Positions 8,231-15,400 of a stretch of DNA of 21,678 nt are shown piece after piece. The DNA lies in the NCBI GenBank assembly GCA_001604435.1, contig LVBO01000051.1, forward strand, positions 1-21,678, written 5' to 3'. Position numbers and translations under genes: made by a program. Positions within the stretch are counted from its first letter, which is position 1. Each line of letters opens with the position of its first letter. This stretch comes from Synergistales bacterium Syner_01 (GTDB taxonomy: Bacteria > Synergistota > Synergistia > Synergistales > Aminobacteriaceae). The notes beneath the pieces are model-generated. The model had not been told where the DNA came from. It saw only the letters and a program-made list of their open reading frames with translations, and did no database searches.

Positions 8231-8872
8231 TCAGAGGGCTGCAAGTACGTTGCGAAGTTGTTTTTTTCGAAGGGAGCGAAGAGGATATTTCTTTCGCGTG
8301 TGTACAATGCATTCGCGGCGCAAAACGAAGAGAAGCTCTCCGGAGTCGGTCAGGGAGGGAGCGAGGGGCGTCCCTGTCGGCCCCCAGCATGAAATTGGTC
8401 CTCCCACTGGCGGCACAAGAGCGGTAAAAAACTGATTCTCGACTGCCCTGACGCGTGCGATCTGCTCGAAAGGGAACGCATCAAAGACATCGGAGGAAGG
8501 AAAACAGCATAATACCTCGACGCCCGACAACGCAAGCGCCCGGCTGTGTTCGGGTAAGAGCAGATCCATTCCTCCGGAGAGACCGCAGAGAAAATTTTGA
8601 ACAGTAACTGTCGAAAAGAGAACATGCTGTACCGTAACATCTTCCGGAGAGCTGATTCCGCGGTAGCGTGCCGCTACGTTTCCACCATCGTCGCATACAA
8701 GCAGTTCATCCGAGAGCGTTTCGCTCCTCGCCGCACAAAACGCTCTCCTCGACAAAGAGATGTTCGACAGCGCTTCTTCCGATGCGCAAGAAGAAAAAAG
8801 GAAGAAACGTGCGGAGTTCACAAACTGCCCGTCGGGCACATTCAGCGCGAATGCGGCGGAAGATGGACACAA
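8231..8872 (-). CDS. Degenerate nitrilase/carbon-nitrogen hydrolase-fold protein, probably catalytically dead
   Basis: This 213-residue product resembles the C-terminal two thirds of the carbon-nitrogen hydrolase (nitrilase) fold. GGNVAARYRGISSPED (63-78) aligns with the region that normally reads G-x-I-x-x-x-Y-R-K. GGMDLLLPEHSRALALSGVEVL (100-121) aligns with the region that normally reads I-C-Y-D-x-x-F-P-E. ARVRAVENQFFTALV (139-153) matches the usual RA-x-EN segment. The catalytic lysine position is Gly72 and the nucleophilic cysteine position is Gly101. The N-terminus is roughly 40 residues short, so the catalytic glutamate also appears missing. TTG 8872 is preceded by AAGGGGG at a suitable distance and by a TATAAT box. 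The gene lies 64 bases upstream of nadE on the same strand. The fold is inferred by eye from motifs; a structure-based search could overturn it. Confidence 0.65.
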   Translation of the reverse strand: MCPSSAAFALNVPDGQFVNSARFFLFSSCASEEALSNISLSRRAFCAARSETLSDELLVCDDGGNVAARYRGISSPEDVTVQHVLFSTVTVQNFLCGLSGGMDLLLPEHSRALALSGVEVLCCFPSSDVFDAFPFEQIARVRAVENQFFTALVPPVGGPISCWGPTGTPLAPSLTDSGELLFVLRRECIVHTRKKYPLRSLRKKQLRNVLAAL

Positions 8873-8883
8873 AGGAAGCGCCC

Positions 8884-8933
8884 CCTTGAACGGAATTTTG
8901 GTTTATTATACTCCATGGGGAAAAAGATAAAGG
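8884..8933. promoter_or_regulatory. Overlapping divergent promoters between nikR and the nitrilase-like/nadE operon
   Basis: On the minus strand a perfect TATAAT lies at 8910-8905, which would start transcription near 8898, about 25 bases before TTG 8872; its -35 region is poor. On the plus strand TATACT lies at 8907-8912, with TTGAAC at 8886-8891 (spacer only 15), giving a start near 8919. The two -10 boxes share bases, so the promoters should compete. No convincing NikR inverted repeat was seen. Both promoters are predictions from sequence. Confidence 0.5.
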
Positions 8934-8944
8934 AGGAGTTTTTT

Positions 8945-9352
8945 TTGAACTCATTGATCCGTTTCGGCGTCGCGGTACCATCCACACTCCTGGAGGAGTT
9001 CGACTCCTTCATCGAAAGAAAGAATCTGCCAAACCGTTCCGAGGCCCTGCGTCAACTCATTCGCGAACGCCTCTCGCGAGAAATGTGGATCAGCGGTTCC
9101 GGGGTTGTCTACGGGACGGTGACCATGATGTACGATCATCACGGAAAGGATATCGTCGCGGCGCTCACCGCGCTGCAACATGAGTACGGCGAGAGTATCA
9201 TCTGTACGACGCATGTTCACGTCGATCATCATCACTGCCTGGAGTGCATTGTGCTGAAGGGAGACGCCGGAGCGATACGCCGTTTTGTGGAGACGCTCGG
9301 CACGCTGAAAGGCGTCAAGAGTATCGAACCGTCCATCTCGGCCATCCTTTAA
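8945..9352 (+). CDS. nikR: Nickel-responsive transcription regulator NikR
   Basis: NikR is a ribbon-helix-helix repressor that binds DNA when loaded with nickel. Residues 4-45 form the ribbon-helix-helix (LIRFGVAVPSTLLEEFD, then a helix with RSEALRQLIRERL). The C-terminal ACT-like domain carries His79, His90, His92 and Cys98, with exactly the spacing of the E. coli nickel ligands H76, H87, H89 and C95, so nickel sensing is likely intact. I chose TTG 8945 because AGGAGG (8931-8936) lies 8 bases upstream and the resulting 135 residues fit the family; ATG 8915 sits at or before the predicted transcription start. This is the only rightward gene. No nickel transporter or nickel enzyme is in the window, so its targets are elsewhere or include its own promoter. 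Confidence 0.95.
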   Translation: MNSLIRFGVAVPSTLLEEFDSFIERKNLPNRSEALRQLIRERLSREMWISGSGVVYGTVTMMYDHHGKDIVAALTALQHEYGESIICTTHVHVDHHHCLECIVLKGDAGAIRRFVETLGTLKGVKSIEPSISAIL

Positions 9353-9363
9353 AAAAAGAGAAA

Positions 9364-9384
9364 GGGGCAGCGCACCGCTGCCCC
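9364..9384. terminator. Intrinsic terminator between convergent nikR and the zinc-ribbon gene
   Basis: GGGGCAGCG (9364-9372), a CAC loop and CGCTGCCCC (9376-9384) form a perfect 9-bp GC-rich stem. Read leftward, it is followed by TTTCTCTTTTTTT, a strong U-tract, so it mainly ends the long right-hand minus-strand operon. Read rightward from nikR the following bases (GATTTCAC) are a poor U-tract, so termination there may be weaker. Confidence 0.88.
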
Positions 9385-9397
9385 GATTTCACACGCC

Positions 9398-9580
9398 TCA
9401 GGTTGAACACGAGGACGCGGAGCATCCGCTACACTTTTTCCGGGAGAGGCTCTCGCCTTCGACCAGGATAAGCACCTTGCTCCCGCACGAAGCGCACCGT
9501 ACACTTCCGCCGCCCTCGACACGGAACTCCGTCCCGCACGAGGCGCACCGGAAGATCCTGTAGTTTGTGGATTCAGTCAT
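9398..9580 (-). CDS. Small zinc-ribbon protein (FmdB-like) with Cys-rich tail
   Basis: The 60-residue product has two knuckles, CASC (12-15) and CASC (29-32), which make a single-zinc ribbon like that at the N-terminus of FmdB-family regulators. The C-terminal tail KKCSGCSASSCST adds three cysteines (50, 53, 58), a pattern often seen at the ends of FmdB-type proteins. ATG 9580 is chosen over GTG 9589 because GAAGGTG lies 8 bases before the ATG. It follows the ornithine carbamoyltransferase gene by 36 bases and precedes the terminator, so it is the last gene of the operon. Its function is unknown; metal binding is inferred from the cysteines. Confidence 0.75.
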   Translation of the reverse strand: MTESTNYRIFRCASCGTEFRVEGGGSVRCASCGSKVLILVEGESLSRKKCSGCSASSCST

Positions 9581-9616
9581 TGGCTTCACCTTCCCTTCGT
9601 ACTCGGAGAGACGCGG

Positions 9617-10567
9617 TTACTGATTCCCTATCGTCGCCACCATCACAGCCTTGATCGTGTGCATTCTGTTCTCGGCTTCGTCGAAGACCTTGGAATTCGG
9701 CGCTTCGAAAACATCCTCGGTCACTTCCTGTCCCTTCACTGCGGGAAGGCAATGCAAGAAGATCGTTGAATCCTTTCCGGAAGCCTTCAGGAGTTTCATA
9801 TTCACTTGGTATGGAGTCAGCAACTCTTGCCGCTCCTTCTTCTTCTCTTCTTCTCCCATGGAAACCCAGACGTCGGTGTAAACTGCATCCGCGCCTTTCA
9901 CCGCTTCGAAGGGATCTTCGAATACAGTGATGGAGCCGCCTGTCCCCGAAGCCATCGCAGAACACCGTGCAAGCAACTCTTTTTCCGGGAAGAGCGCCTT
10001 TGGAGAGGCTACGACATAGTGCATTCCCAGCTTCGCACACCCGATCATCAAGGCGTTCGACATGTTGTTCCGTCCGTCGCCGCAGTAGACAAGCCGGATC
10101 CCTTTGAGCTGTTTTCCAAAATTCTCCTGTATCGTCAAAAAGTCCGCAAGTATCTGGGTCGGGTGGTCCACATCGGTCAGTCCGTTCCATACGGGAACCC
10201 CGGCATACTGGGCGAGCTCTTCTACCAGCGACTGCTTGAATCCACGGTACTGGATGCCGTCGAACATTCTTCCAAGCACCCGGGCGGTGTCCTTCACATC
10301 CTCTTTCGCTCCCAGGTGAATATCGTTCTTGCTCAAAAATTCGGGGTGGGCTCCTTCGTCGATACACGCTACAGTGAAGGCACAGCGCGTTCTGGTGGAA
10401 GATTTTTCAAAAATAAGCGCCACATTCTTTCCCTGGAGCGCCGTCCCTCGGATTCCGGAACGTTTCTTCGCCTTCAAATCGGCGGAAAGGTCCAAAAGAT
10501 AATAAATTTCTTCGGGAGTAAAATCCATCAGCGTGAGAAAACTACGTCCTTTGAGATTGAGAGCCAT
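9617..10567 (-). CDS. argF: Ornithine carbamoyltransferase
   Basis: The enzyme interconverts ornithine plus carbamoyl phosphate with citrulline plus phosphate. The 316 residues contain the carbamoyl-phosphate site STRTR (57-61), HPTQ (135-138), the ornithine-binding DVWVSMGE (232-239) and HCLP (272-275). Sequence features such as ENRMHTIKAVMVATIGNQ at the C-terminus fit the group that holds both biosynthetic ArgF and catabolic ArcB. The loop after HCLPA is short because the usual insertion is absent. No arginine deiminase or carbamate kinase lies nearby, so direction of use cannot be decided; in an amino-acid fermenter a catabolic role is possible. ATG 10567 is 6 bases after the ispG stop; its AAAGGAG site lies within the end of ispG. 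Confidence 0.93.
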   Translation of the reverse strand: MALNLKGRSFLTLMDFTPEEIYYLLDLSADLKAKKRSGIRGTALQGKNVALIFEKSSTRTRCAFTVACIDEGAHPEFLSKNDIHLGAKEDVKDTARVLGRMFDGIQYRGFKQSLVEELAQYAGVPVWNGLTDVDHPTQILADFLTIQENFGKQLKGIRLVYCGDGRNNMSNALMIGCAKLGMHYVVASPKALFPEKELLARCSAMASGTGGSITVFEDPFEAVKGADAVYTDVWVSMGEEEKKKERQELLTPYQVNMKLLKASGKDSTIFLHCLPAVKGQEVTEDVFEAPNSKVFDEAENRMHTIKAVMVATIGNQ

Positions 10568-10573
10568 GATACA

Positions 10574-11659
10574 TCATTCTCCTTTCAGATGTTCGCATGA
10601 GTTTCTCGGGTGTTCGGCACCCGAACTACAAGCAAAGTCGGCAAAAACACCGGGAAGCTCATCCAGCGACACTTCCCGCAGGATCTTCCCCTTTTTAAAG
10701 ATGACGGCTCCCCCGGGCGAACCGGCAACGCCGAAGTCGGCGTCCATCGCTTCTCTCGGACCGTTTACCTCGCACCCCATTACCGCGACGGTAAGCGCAT
10801 CCGGTAGATCGGCAAAAGAAGGCTCTAATTTTTCCAGGATGGAGCGCACGTCGATCCTTCTTCGTCCGCATGTAGGACACGAAACGATAGTGACTCCGTG
10901 AGAACGCATTTCAAGCGCTCTCAAAAGAGCATATCCAGCCAGCACCTCTTCCTCCGGCTTTTCGGTAAGACTGATTCGGAGCGTGTTGCCGATGCCCTGG
11001 GCGAGAAGCAGCGAGAGCCCCGCAGCGCTTTTTACAAGCCCGTCCCTTCCGTATCCCGACTCCGTGATGCCTATATGCATCGGAAAATCAGGATACTTCG
11101 AAGCGAGCAGCGTATTCGCCCGTACAGTCTCCATGACCGAGGTCGATTTTGCCGAGAGAATAATGTCCTCGAAGCCTTCGGCGAGCAAAATCCGGAGCTG
11201 CTCTTCCACGGCCGAAGCAAGCGCGTCGGACCGAACGCCGCCCGCCGCGTCGAGTTGGGAAGAAGAGAGAGAGCCGCCGTTCGCGCCGATGCGGAGCACA
11301 GCCTTTTTCTCTCTGGCGGAAGCTACAATACTTCGGAGGTGCGAGGACCCCATGTTTCCGGGATTGATTCGTATCGAAGGAATGCCCGATTCGAGAGCCG
11401 CAAGAGCAATCGCACCGTCGAAATGAATATCGGCCATAAGGGGGACGGGAGCCCTGTCGTTCAACCACTCCAAATTTGCTCGAAGGTCCACGGAGGGGAA
11501 CGCAACCCGTACAAGTTCGCATCCGGCCTTATGCAGAGAAATGCACTGGGCCAGACACTCCTCGGGAAGAGAGAGGGGAATCTTGAGCATGCTCTCAACG
11601 CGGACAGGCGCTTCGCCGCCTATTGTGAGACCACGCAGAACAAGCTGACGAGAGCTCAT
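10574..11659 (-). CDS. ispG: 4-hydroxy-3-methylbut-2-enyl diphosphate synthase IspG (GcpE)
   Basis: IspG is a [4Fe-4S] enzyme that reductively opens methylerythritol cyclodiphosphate to HMBPP, the penultimate step of the MEP isoprenoid pathway. The iron-sulfur ligands are present: SCPTC (Cys261, Cys264), GCEVNG (Cys296) and Glu303. MADIHFDGAIALAAL and RINPGNMG also match the family. Two usually conserved spots are changed: the N-terminal segment normally near VQSMTNTDT reads VESMLKIPL (21-29), and NGPGE reads NGPRE (299-303). ATG 11659 has an AGAGGAAGTG ribosome site overlapping the rseP stop. With dxr and uppS in the same operon it supplies undecaprenyl carrier. I consider it functional because the ligands are intact. 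Confidence 0.94.
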   Translation of the reverse strand: MSSRQLVLRGLTIGGEAPVRVESMLKIPLSLPEECLAQCISLHKAGCELVRVAFPSVDLRANLEWLNDRAPVPLMADIHFDGAIALAALESGIPSIRINPGNMGSSHLRSIVASAREKKAVLRIGANGGSLSSSQLDAAGGVRSDALASAVEEQLRILLAEGFEDIILSAKSTSVMETVRANTLLASKYPDFPMHIGITESGYGRDGLVKSAAGLSLLLAQGIGNTLRISLTEKPEEEVLAGYALLRALEMRSHGVTIVSCPTCGRRRIDVRSILEKLEPSFADLPDALTVAVMGCEVNGPREAMDADFGVAGSPGGAVIFKKGKILREVSLDELPGVFADFACSSGAEHPRNSCEHLKGE

Positions 11660-11672
11660 GTTTTCACTTCCT

Positions 11673-12698
11673 CTAGAAAAAACGAAGGATATCCTGCCAA
11701 GTCACATAGACGATGAGCAGGATCAACAAAACAAAACCGGAGACATGAATAAAGTTCTCGATCCGCGCCGGAAGGCGTCTTCCAAGCAGCATTTCGCCGG
11801 CTGTGAAGATGAGGCGCCCTCCGTCAAGCGCGGGGAAGGGGAAAAGATTGAGCAGCCCCAGGTTCAGATTGATCAAGGCGAGAAATGTGACAAAAGGCCA
11901 AAGTCCTCTGCGTGCGGCATCTCCGGCCATGGATGCAATACCTACGGGGCCGGTGACATCGACTTTCTCAACACCCGTAATCCAACGGATAATCCCCCGC
12001 ACCATTTCGACAGTCATATCGACCGTATAAGCGAATGCGGATGAAAAAGCCTCGAGAACGGGATACCGGCGCATCGCGGGCCGTATACCCAGAAGCGGAA
12101 TTCCTTGAGCATCCGGGAGAATTGCCACCGTCAGAGAAAGCGACGCTTCCTTCCGAAGCACCGAAAGATGAACGGGACCTTCGGACGCCGTAGAGCGAAT
12201 CCTCTCGGACATTTCCCGCCATGAAACGACAGGCTCGCCGTTGACGGCAACAATGGCGTCGCCGGGAAGAATACCCGCCGTCTGCGCGGGATATCCCTCC
12301 ATAATCTCGCCGATTTCGGTGCTTTCAAGGTTGATCACACCGTGACCGGAGAGAAAGAAAACCGTCAGGAGCATCGCAAGAAGAATGTTGGAGACGGAGC
12401 CATTCGACAGAATCAGGAAACGCTTCCATGCAGCCTTGTCGAAAAATCCTCTCCCCTCCTCAACGACTTCCTCCTCGTGGTCCTCTCCCATTCCTGCAAG
12501 GCGGACAAACCCGCCGACGGGAAACGCACGGAAAGACCATATTGTATGGCGGCCTTGCCGCTGCAAAAGCACAGGCCCCATGCCGAAAGCAAACTCATGC
12601 ACCTGAACATCGAATACGCGCGCTGTGAAATAGTGCCCGAGTTCGTGGATAATAACACAAATACCGATAACCAGCAGAAACGAAATCAAACTTACCAT
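11673..12698 (-). CDS. rseP: RseP-type site-2 membrane metalloprotease (M50)
   Basis: This intramembrane zinc protease family cleaves membrane-spanning segments, such as anti-sigma factors and leftover signal peptides. The 341 residues show HELGH (18-22) in the first membrane helix, a FAFGMGP / FRAFPVGGFVRLAGM segment, a PDZ-like domain at about 120-200 (ending with a GDAIVAVNGEPV ligand-groove strand), and LNLFPFPALDGGR (284-295) holding the third zinc ligand, Asp292. At least three or four hydrophobic helices are visible. ATG 12698 has an AAGGAGAT site 8-9 bases upstream. Its place between dxr and ispG follows the classic uppS-cdsA-dxr-rseP-ispG order. The natural substrate is unknown. Confidence 0.93.
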   Translation of the reverse strand: MVSLISFLLVIGICVIIHELGHYFTARVFDVQVHEFAFGMGPVLLQRQGRHTIWSFRAFPVGGFVRLAGMGEDHEEEVVEEGRGFFDKAAWKRFLILSNGSVSNILLAMLLTVFFLSGHGVINLESTEIGEIMEGYPAQTAGILPGDAIVAVNGEPVVSWREMSERIRSTASEGPVHLSVLRKEASLSLTVAILPDAQGIPLLGIRPAMRRYPVLEAFSSAFAYTVDMTVEMVRGIIRWITGVEKVDVTGPVGIASMAGDAARRGLWPFVTFLALINLNLGLLNLFPFPALDGGRLIFTAGEMLLGRRLPARIENFIHVSGFVLLILLIVYVTWQDILRFF

Positions 12699-12718
12699 TT
12701 ATCTTATCTCCTTGGCGG

Positions 12719-13897
12719 TCATTTTTCTTCCAAAAGTGCGCTCGCCTTCGCTGCCATCCGTCTTCCCTCTTCAAGAACATCCAGAGCATGCTCGAATGTC
12801 GAGGGAGAAGGTCCTGTATACTCCTCGAGCACCGACTCGACGATGCGCGGGATGCTCGGGAAACTGATCTTCCCAGAAAGAAATCGATCGACGGCAACCT
12901 CGTCCGCTCCCACCAGAAGCGCAGGATACGCGCCCTCCCTGCGGGCCGCTTCGCGCGCCAGGCGAATAGACGGGAAACGGATCTCGTCGGGCGTCTCGAA
13001 AGATATCTTCATTCCATCCAAAACCGGCGTGTTCTTTCTATCGCAAGGGCTTCGAAGAGGGTGAAAAAGAGCGGACAGTGCGGGGATGCCCATGTCAGGG
13101 GCGGACGCGCACATATGAAAGGTCCCGTCGGAAAAACTCACAAGCCCGTGAATGAAGGGATTGGGAGAGATAACCGCATCCACTTGATCGGCGGAAAAAG
13201 AAAAGAGGTACATGGCTTCAAGTATCTCAATCCCTTTATTCATCAGGGTTGCGCTGTCGACACTAATTTTAGCGCCCATGTTCCATACGGGATGCGCAAC
13301 AGCCATCGAAGGCGTCACGCGCTCCATCTCCTCTTGAGAAAAAGAGCGAAAAGGGCCGCCTGAAGCAGTCAGGAATATCTTTCGCACGAAACGATGATCT
13401 TCACCGGAAAGACACTGCCATATCGCATTGTGCTCGCTATCCAACGGACGGATCTGATCGGGGCGAAGCGCCAGAGGGAGCACCCACGGTCCGGCGACGA
13501 CGATACTCTCCTTGTTTGCCAGCGAGACATCCTTGCCGCTTCTGAGCGAGGCCATAAGAGCGCCGATTGCCCCTGTTCCGGAAGACGCAAAAACCACGTG
13601 ATCGATATCGGGGTGCGACGCCATCTCCAGAAGCCCCTGTTCGCCTGAAAGGACACTCCTTCGAGCAGCGCGCGCTCCTAAGGAACGGAGTTCGTGTCGG
13701 GCTCGCAGTGCGGCGGATGCGTCGGAAAAAACAAGCGTGGGACAGGAGAACTCCTCCGCCAGGGAAAGCATCCGGTCGATCGAAGAACGAGCCGCCAGAG
13801 CCGCGATTTCGAAGTGCTCGGGAAACATCCGGCACACTGAGAGGACGGAGCTGCCGACGCTGCCCGTACACCCGATGACGAAAAGACGCTTCTTCAT
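12719..13897 (-). CDS. dxr: 1-deoxy-D-xylulose 5-phosphate reductoisomerase (Dxr/IspC)
   Basis: Dxr makes 2-C-methyl-D-erythritol 4-phosphate from DXP with NADPH, the first committed step of the MEP pathway. The NADPH-binding GCTGSVG (9-15), LANKES (126-131), metal-binding DSEHNA (153-158), SGGPF (179-183), HPVWNMGAKISVDSATLMNKGIE (202-224) and the catalytic-loop histidine (His250) are all present. The motif usually written HPQSxxH reads SPNPFIH here, so the first histidine is replaced while the last, matching E. coli His257, is kept. Length is 392 residues, as expected. The start ATG 13897 overlaps the cdsA stop by 4 bases (ATGA), with no strong ribosome site, so coupling is likely. Confidence 0.96.
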   Translation of the reverse strand: MKKRLFVIGCTGSVGSSVLSVCRMFPEHFEIAALAARSSIDRMLSLAEEFSCPTLVFSDASAALRARHELRSLGARAARRSVLSGEQGLLEMASHPDIDHVVFASSGTGAIGALMASLRSGKDVSLANKESIVVAGPWVLPLALRPDQIRPLDSEHNAIWQCLSGEDHRFVRKIFLTASGGPFRSFSQEEMERVTPSMAVAHPVWNMGAKISVDSATLMNKGIEILEAMYLFSFSADQVDAVISPNPFIHGLVSFSDGTFHMCASAPDMGIPALSALFHPLRSPCDRKNTPVLDGMKISFETPDEIRFPSIRLAREAARREGAYPALLVGADEVAVDRFLSGKISFPSIPRIVESVLEEYTGPSPSTFEHALDVLEEGRRMAAKASALLEEK

Positions 13898-14718
13898 CGC
13901 AGGATAACCCCGAAAAGGACATAAACCAGCAGACCGTTGATCAGCGTGCTGTCGAATCTGTCGAGCACGCCCCCGTGGCCCGGAATAAGATTACCGCTGT
14001 CCTTTACCCAGCTTTCTCTTTTAATGACCGACTCCGCGAGATCGCCCAGCTGTCCTGCGAAGCCGCAGATTATCCCCACATAGACAAAAGGAATCGGGGG
14101 TATCTCAAGTATGAACGCCAAGAGCACGCTTGCAAGCAATGCCGCTGAAAAGCCGCCGAAAAATCCTTCCCACGTTTTGTTCGGGCTCACGTTGGCACAG
14201 AGAAGCGTACGTCCCCAACGCGACCCGATAAGGTAGGCCGCGACATCGCAGCTCCATGTAGCGATGAACATCGCCAGCAGCAAGAGCCCTCCTCCTGGAA
14301 GACGGCGCAGCAGAATCATGAAGGTCCAGGGAATCGTGATGTACACTATTCCCGAAATCGTCCCCCCCATATTCCATATGGCAAAACTCTCTCCTCGAAG
14401 CTGCCTTCGAATAATCTCTACAAAAAGCACCACGAAAGCGGATACGCTCAGCGTGAGGACAAGGGAGACAGGGTGGATTCCTTCCGATACCGAGAAGATA
14501 ATAAGTCCCGAGGTAAGGAAACCAATCCCCTTGGAAACCTTGAACTTCCGGGAAAGCATCCCGTAGAACTCGGCTAGAGAGATCAGAGCCACGGCGGACG
14601 CGAAAAAAGTCCACACCATACCGCCTACATAGAGGGCGCTCAGCGTACCTGCCACGATGACGAGCGAACTTCCGCCCCGCAGGGTAAGCTCCCGAGTCTT
14701 TTCACTTGAGAGCGCCAT
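13894..14718 (-). CDS. cdsA: Phosphatidate cytidylyltransferase CdsA
   Basis: CdsA converts phosphatidate and CTP to CDP-diacylglycerol, the precursor of the membrane phospholipids. The 274-residue protein is strongly hydrophobic with several membrane helices and carries the family signature near its end, from VSPNKTWEG to KDSGNLIPGHGGVLDRFDS, whose Asp residues bind metal. ATG 14718 has GGGAGAG 5 bases upstream. The gene overlaps the end of uppS by 17 bases and the start of dxr by 4, which is typical of this lipid-precursor cluster. Confidence 0.96.
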   Translation of the reverse strand: MALSSEKTRELTLRGGSSLVIVAGTLSALYVGGMVWTFFASAVALISLAEFYGMLSRKFKVSKGIGFLTSGLIIFSVSEGIHPVSLVLTLSVSAFVVLFVEIIRRQLRGESFAIWNMGGTISGIVYITIPWTFMILLRRLPGGGLLLLAMFIATWSCDVAAYLIGSRWGRTLLCANVSPNKTWEGFFGGFSAALLASVLLAFILEIPPIPFVYVGIICGFAGQLGDLAESVIKRESWVKDSGNLIPGHGGVLDRFDSTLINGLLVYVLFGVILR

Positions 14719-15400
14719 ATCGTCTCTCCCTATTCGCGAAATATTTCACGGCATTCTCCAGTTCCTTTCCGTCGAAATCGGGCCACAGAGTGTCCGTAAA
14801 ATACAGTTCGCTGTACGTACTCTGCCAAAGCCAGAAGTTACTCAATCGCTTTTCTCCGCTTGTCCGTACGATGAGATCGGGATCCGGAAGATCCGGAAGA
14901 TACAGGAACTCCCGAAAGCGCTCCTCTGTTACGGGGGGCTGCGCTCCGTCTTTGAGCATCTGCTCCACAGCGTGCAGAATCTCCTGGCGGCCGCCGTAAT
15001 TGAGACACGGCACGAGCGTGAGACCGGTATTCTCCTTTGTTTCTTCTTCGGCCCACTCCATCAGTTCAACTATATCCTGCGGCATTCCTTCACGAAAACC
15101 CGAGAAGCGGAGACGTACATTTTCTCGCTTCATTTCCTCAACCTTTCGGCGCAGAACGAAACGGAAGATGCTCATAAGACCGGAGACCTCTTTTTCGGGT
15201 CTCCTCCAATTTTCCGTCGAAAAAGCATAGAGCGAAAGAAACCGAATACCAAGAGCATCGGCTGCCCTTACAGTCCGTTCGATCGCCTTCACTCCGGCTT
15301 TATGCCCCAAAAGACGCGGAAGAAAGCGTTTTTTTGCCCAACGCCCGTTGCCGTCCATTATTATTGCGACGTGGCGCGGTACTGTTTCTTCGGGAATCAT
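14702..15400 (-). CDS. uppS: Undecaprenyl diphosphate synthase UppS
   Basis: UppS extends farnesyl diphosphate with isopentenyl units in cis to make the C55 carrier lipid used for peptidoglycan and surface polysaccharides. The 232 residues contain HVAIIMDGNGRWA (10-22) with Asp16, the catalytic-loop STENW, and RTSGEKRLSNFWLWQSTYSELYF with the substrate-binding arginines. ATG 15400 overlaps the udg stop by 4 bases; AAGGAGG lies about 10 bases upstream. In this operon the product feeds the WecA-like transferase and the lipid II pathway. Confidence 0.97.
   Translation of the reverse strand: MIPEETVPRHVAIIMDGNGRWAKKRFLPRLLGHKAGVKAIERTVRAADALGIRFLSLYAFSTENWRRPEKEVSGLMSIFRFVLRRKVEEMKRENVRLRFSGFREGMPQDIVELMEWAEEETKENTGLTLVPCLNYGGRQEILHAVEQMLKDGAQPPVTEERFREFLYLPDLPDPDLIVRTSGEKRLSNFWLWQSTYSELYFTDTLWPDFDGKELENAVKYFANRERRYGALK

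Noticed and set aside
8573..8590. Cys96 of the nitrilase-like protein (FLCG) as the missing nucleophile
   Set aside because: It lies five residues before the position aligned with the catalytic cysteine, counting back from the conserved D-x-x-x-PE segment, so it does not fit the motif.
8597..9352. Long plus-strand frame that would extend NikR by more than 110 residues
   Set aside because: The extension is antisense to the nitrilase-like gene, has a basic low-similarity composition, and precedes the promoter and ribosome site of TTG 8945.
9617..10567. Arginine deiminase pathway assignment for the ornithine carbamoyltransferase
   Set aside because: No arcA or arcC is in the window, and sequence by eye does not separate ArcB from ArgF.
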